Assembly: GCA_023425615.1 (NCBI GenBank)
Contig: JAFACJ010000248.1
Location: forward strand, 1-7,668
Source: Actinomycetes bacterium
GTDB taxonomy: Bacteria > Actinomycetota > Actinomycetes > Streptosporangiales > Streptosporangiaceae
Length of the DNA stretch: 7,668 nt
Reading direction: 5' to 3'
This document shows, one piece after another, positions 6,359 through 7,668 of this stretch. Under the pieces are notes generated by a model. The model searched no databases, was not told the origin of the DNA, and worked only from the letters and a program-made list of their open reading frames with translations. Position numbers and translations under genes: made by a program. The first letter of the stretch is position 1, and each line of letters begins with the position of its first letter.

Positions 6359-7269
6359 ACACTCTTCCCGGCTGGCTCCGCCAGCACCTCGCCGCGCTCC
6401 GCGCCCTGCTGCTCCTCACCGTCGTGTGCGGCGCCCTCTACCCCCTGGCCGTCATGGCCGTCGCCCAGCTCCCCGGCCTGAAGCACAAGGCCGACGGCTC
6501 CTACGTCGAGGTGGACGGGAGGAAGGTCGGCAGCGAGCTGATCGGCCAGCCGTTCCTCGACAAGGACGGCAATCCCCTCAAGCAGTACTTCCAGGTCCGC
6601 GACTCCAACGCGGGCGACGGCTGGGACCCGATGGCCACGGCCGCGAGCAACCGCGGCATGGAGGACGTCGTCGACACCCTGCCCGACCCCGCGCTGGTGA
6701 AGGCGGGCAAGGAGGACGAGAACGCGCGCACCTCGCTGCTCACCACGGTCTGCGCCCGCAGCGTGCGGTTCGGCGAACTCGACGGCGTGGACCCCGCACG
6801 GCCGTACTGCACCGAGGACGGCGTCGGCGCGGTCCTGTCGGTGATCGGGCCCCGCGACGCCGCCGGGATCGTCACCCACCCGACCAGGGTCATCAGCGTC
6901 AACCAGGCATGCCCCGCCACCCCGTTCCTCGCGGAGTACCGGGGCGTCAAGGTCGAGTGCGCCACCTACGGCGAGGACTACGGCAAGGGCCAGATCGTGC
7001 CGGTCCGCGGTGACGCCCCCGCCGAGCCCGCGGTGCCCGCCGCCGCCGTCACCGCCGGCGGCTCGGGCCTGGACCCGCACATCTCCACCACGTGGGCGCG
7101 GATCCAGGCGCCGCGGATCGCCGCGGCCCGCGGCGTCCCGGTCGCCGAGGTCAAGAAGCTGATCGAGGACAACACCACCGGACGCGCCCTGGGCTTCATG
7201 GGCGACCCGGCCGTCAACGTCCTCACCCTCAACCTCGCGCTCGACGAGACCGCCCCGTTCAAGGGCTGA
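6355..7269 (+). CDS. kdpC: KdpC, membrane-anchored subunit of KdpFABC, with long cysteine-containing insertion
   Basis: A 304-residue protein with a single N-terminal membrane helix at about residues 15-37 (including LYPLAV) and an extracytoplasmic domain. Recognisable family blocks are GSELIGQPF at 59-67, YFQVRDS at 78-84, DPMATAASN at 91-99, GSGLDPHIS at 236-244 and the C-terminal [11 protein letters not shown] at 287-297. E. coli KdpC has 190 residues. The excess lies between the SN and SGLDPHIS blocks, roughly residues 116-216, and contains Cys134, Cys152, Cys186 and Cys202, which could form two disulfides outside the membrane. KdpC stabilises the complex and is thought to assist KdpB. 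The ATG overlaps the kdpB stop by four bases, with GGGGA seven bases upstream. The frame continues cleanly through the insertion, and the sequence within it is well composed rather than low-complexity, so it looks like a real domain rather than a frameshift. Confidence 0.93.
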   Translation: MNTLPGWLRQHLAALRALLLLTVVCGALYPLAVMAVAQLPGLKHKADGSYVEVDGRKVGSELIGQPFLDKDGNPLKQYFQVRDSNAGDGWDPMATAASNRGMEDVVDTLPDPALVKAGKEDENARTSLLTTVCARSVRFGELDGVDPARPYCTEDGVGAVLSVIGPRDAAGIVTHPTRVISVNQACPATPFLAEYRGVKVECATYGEDYGKGQIVPVRGDAPAEPAVPAAAVTAGGSGLDPHISTTWARIQAPRIAAARGVPVAEVKKLIEDNTTGRALGFMGDPAVNVLTLNLALDETAPFKG

Positions 7270-7281
7270 GAAGGAGAGACC

Positions 7282-7668
7282 ATGGCCAGGGGACGGCTCC
7301 GCATCTATCTGGGGGCCGCCCCCGGCGTGGGCAAGACCTACGCCATGCTCTCCGAGGCGCGCCGCCGCAGCGAGCGGGGCACCGACGTGGTGGTCGGGCT
7401 GGTGGAGTGCCACGACCGCGACCGCACCCTCGCCCTTCTGGACGGTCTGGAGATCATCCCCCGGCGCACCGTCTCCTACCGCGGCGCGGAGTTCACCGAA
7501 CTCGACGTGGAGGCGGTCCTGGCCCGTGCACCGGAAGTCGTCCTCGTCGACGAGCTCGCCCACACCAACGTCCCCGGCGGCGACACGGAGAAGCGCTGGC
7601 AGGACGTCGAGCGCCTGCTGGACGCCGGCATCGACGTGCTCTCCACGGTGATCATCCAGCACCTGGAG
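7282..7668 (+). CDS. kdpD: KdpD sensor kinase, N-terminal part (runs off the right edge)
   Basis: The first 129 residues of the osmosensitive potassium sensor histidine kinase, which with KdpE controls kdp expression. The visible part is the cytoplasmic KdpD N-terminal domain: a Walker A sequence GAAPGVGKT at 11-19, VGLVECHDR at 38-46, the Walker B-like VVLVDELAHTN at 86-96, and KRWQDVERLLDAGIDV at 104-119. ATG at 7282 is supported by AAGGAG at 7271-7276, five bases upstream, and gives a start directly before the conserved RGRLRIYLGA. It lies 12 bases after kdpC, so it is probably part of the same transcript. Residue 124 is Ile in STVIIQHLE, where the family normally has Asn (STVNIQHLE). The universal-stress domain, membrane helices and kinase domain are outside the window, so completeness cannot be judged. 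Confidence 0.95.
   Translation, partial: MARGRLRIYLGAAPGVGKTYAMLSEARRRSERGTDVVVGLVECHDRDRTLALLDGLEIIPRRTVSYRGAEFTELDVEAVLARAPEVVLVDELAHTNVPGGDTEKRWQDVERLLDAGIDVLSTVIIQHLE

Noticed and set aside
6271..7662. Minus-strand frame opposite kdpC and kdpD
   Set aside because: Antisense shadow; it spans two genes with clear family motifs on the plus strand.

Overview
The window comes from a high-GC Actinomycetota chromosome. The coding DNA is strongly GC-biased at third codon positions, GTG is used as a start codon, and the Kdp, LysA-like and SAV_915-like proteins all look actinomycete. A member of the Streptosporangiales or Streptomycetales is a reasonable guess, but the sequence does not fix a genus.

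Layout. Bases 1-328 (minus strand) hold the N-terminal part of a small multi-membrane-span protein of unknown function; it runs off the left edge. Bases 329-407 are an unusually AT-rich gap with two inverted repeats. Bases 408-2029 (minus strand) hold a two-gene unit: a 98-residue SAV_915-like protein, then a diaminopimelate decarboxylase-type PLP enzyme (lysA), joined by a 4-base ATGA overlap. Bases 2030-2415 are a divergent intergenic region with lower GC, phased TGAC repeats and four possible hairpins. From 2416 rightward runs the high-affinity potassium uptake operon: an uncatalogued 27-codon membrane ORF, kdpF, kdpA, kdpB, kdpC and the first 129 codons of kdpD.

How the genes work together. 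KdpA is the potassium-selective channel-like subunit. KdpB is the P-type ATPase that drives it. KdpC is a membrane-anchored extracytoplasmic subunit, and KdpF is a single-helix stabilising peptide. KdpD is the sensor kinase that normally acts with the response regulator KdpE, which would lie beyond the right edge. The small ORF, kdpF, kdpA, kdpB and kdpC touch or overlap (4, 0, 1 and 4 bases), which points to one transcript with coupled translation; only kdpD has a short gap and its own strong ribosome binding site. The decarboxylase unit has no visible functional link to potassium transport; it shares only the divergent control region.

The parts most worth a second look are the 27-residue membrane ORF coupled to kdpF, the hairpin-rich region in front of it that matches no riboswitch I recognise, and a KdpC about 100 residues longer than usual with a four-cysteine insertion. 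I see no mobile element, CRISPR array, tRNA or rRNA.
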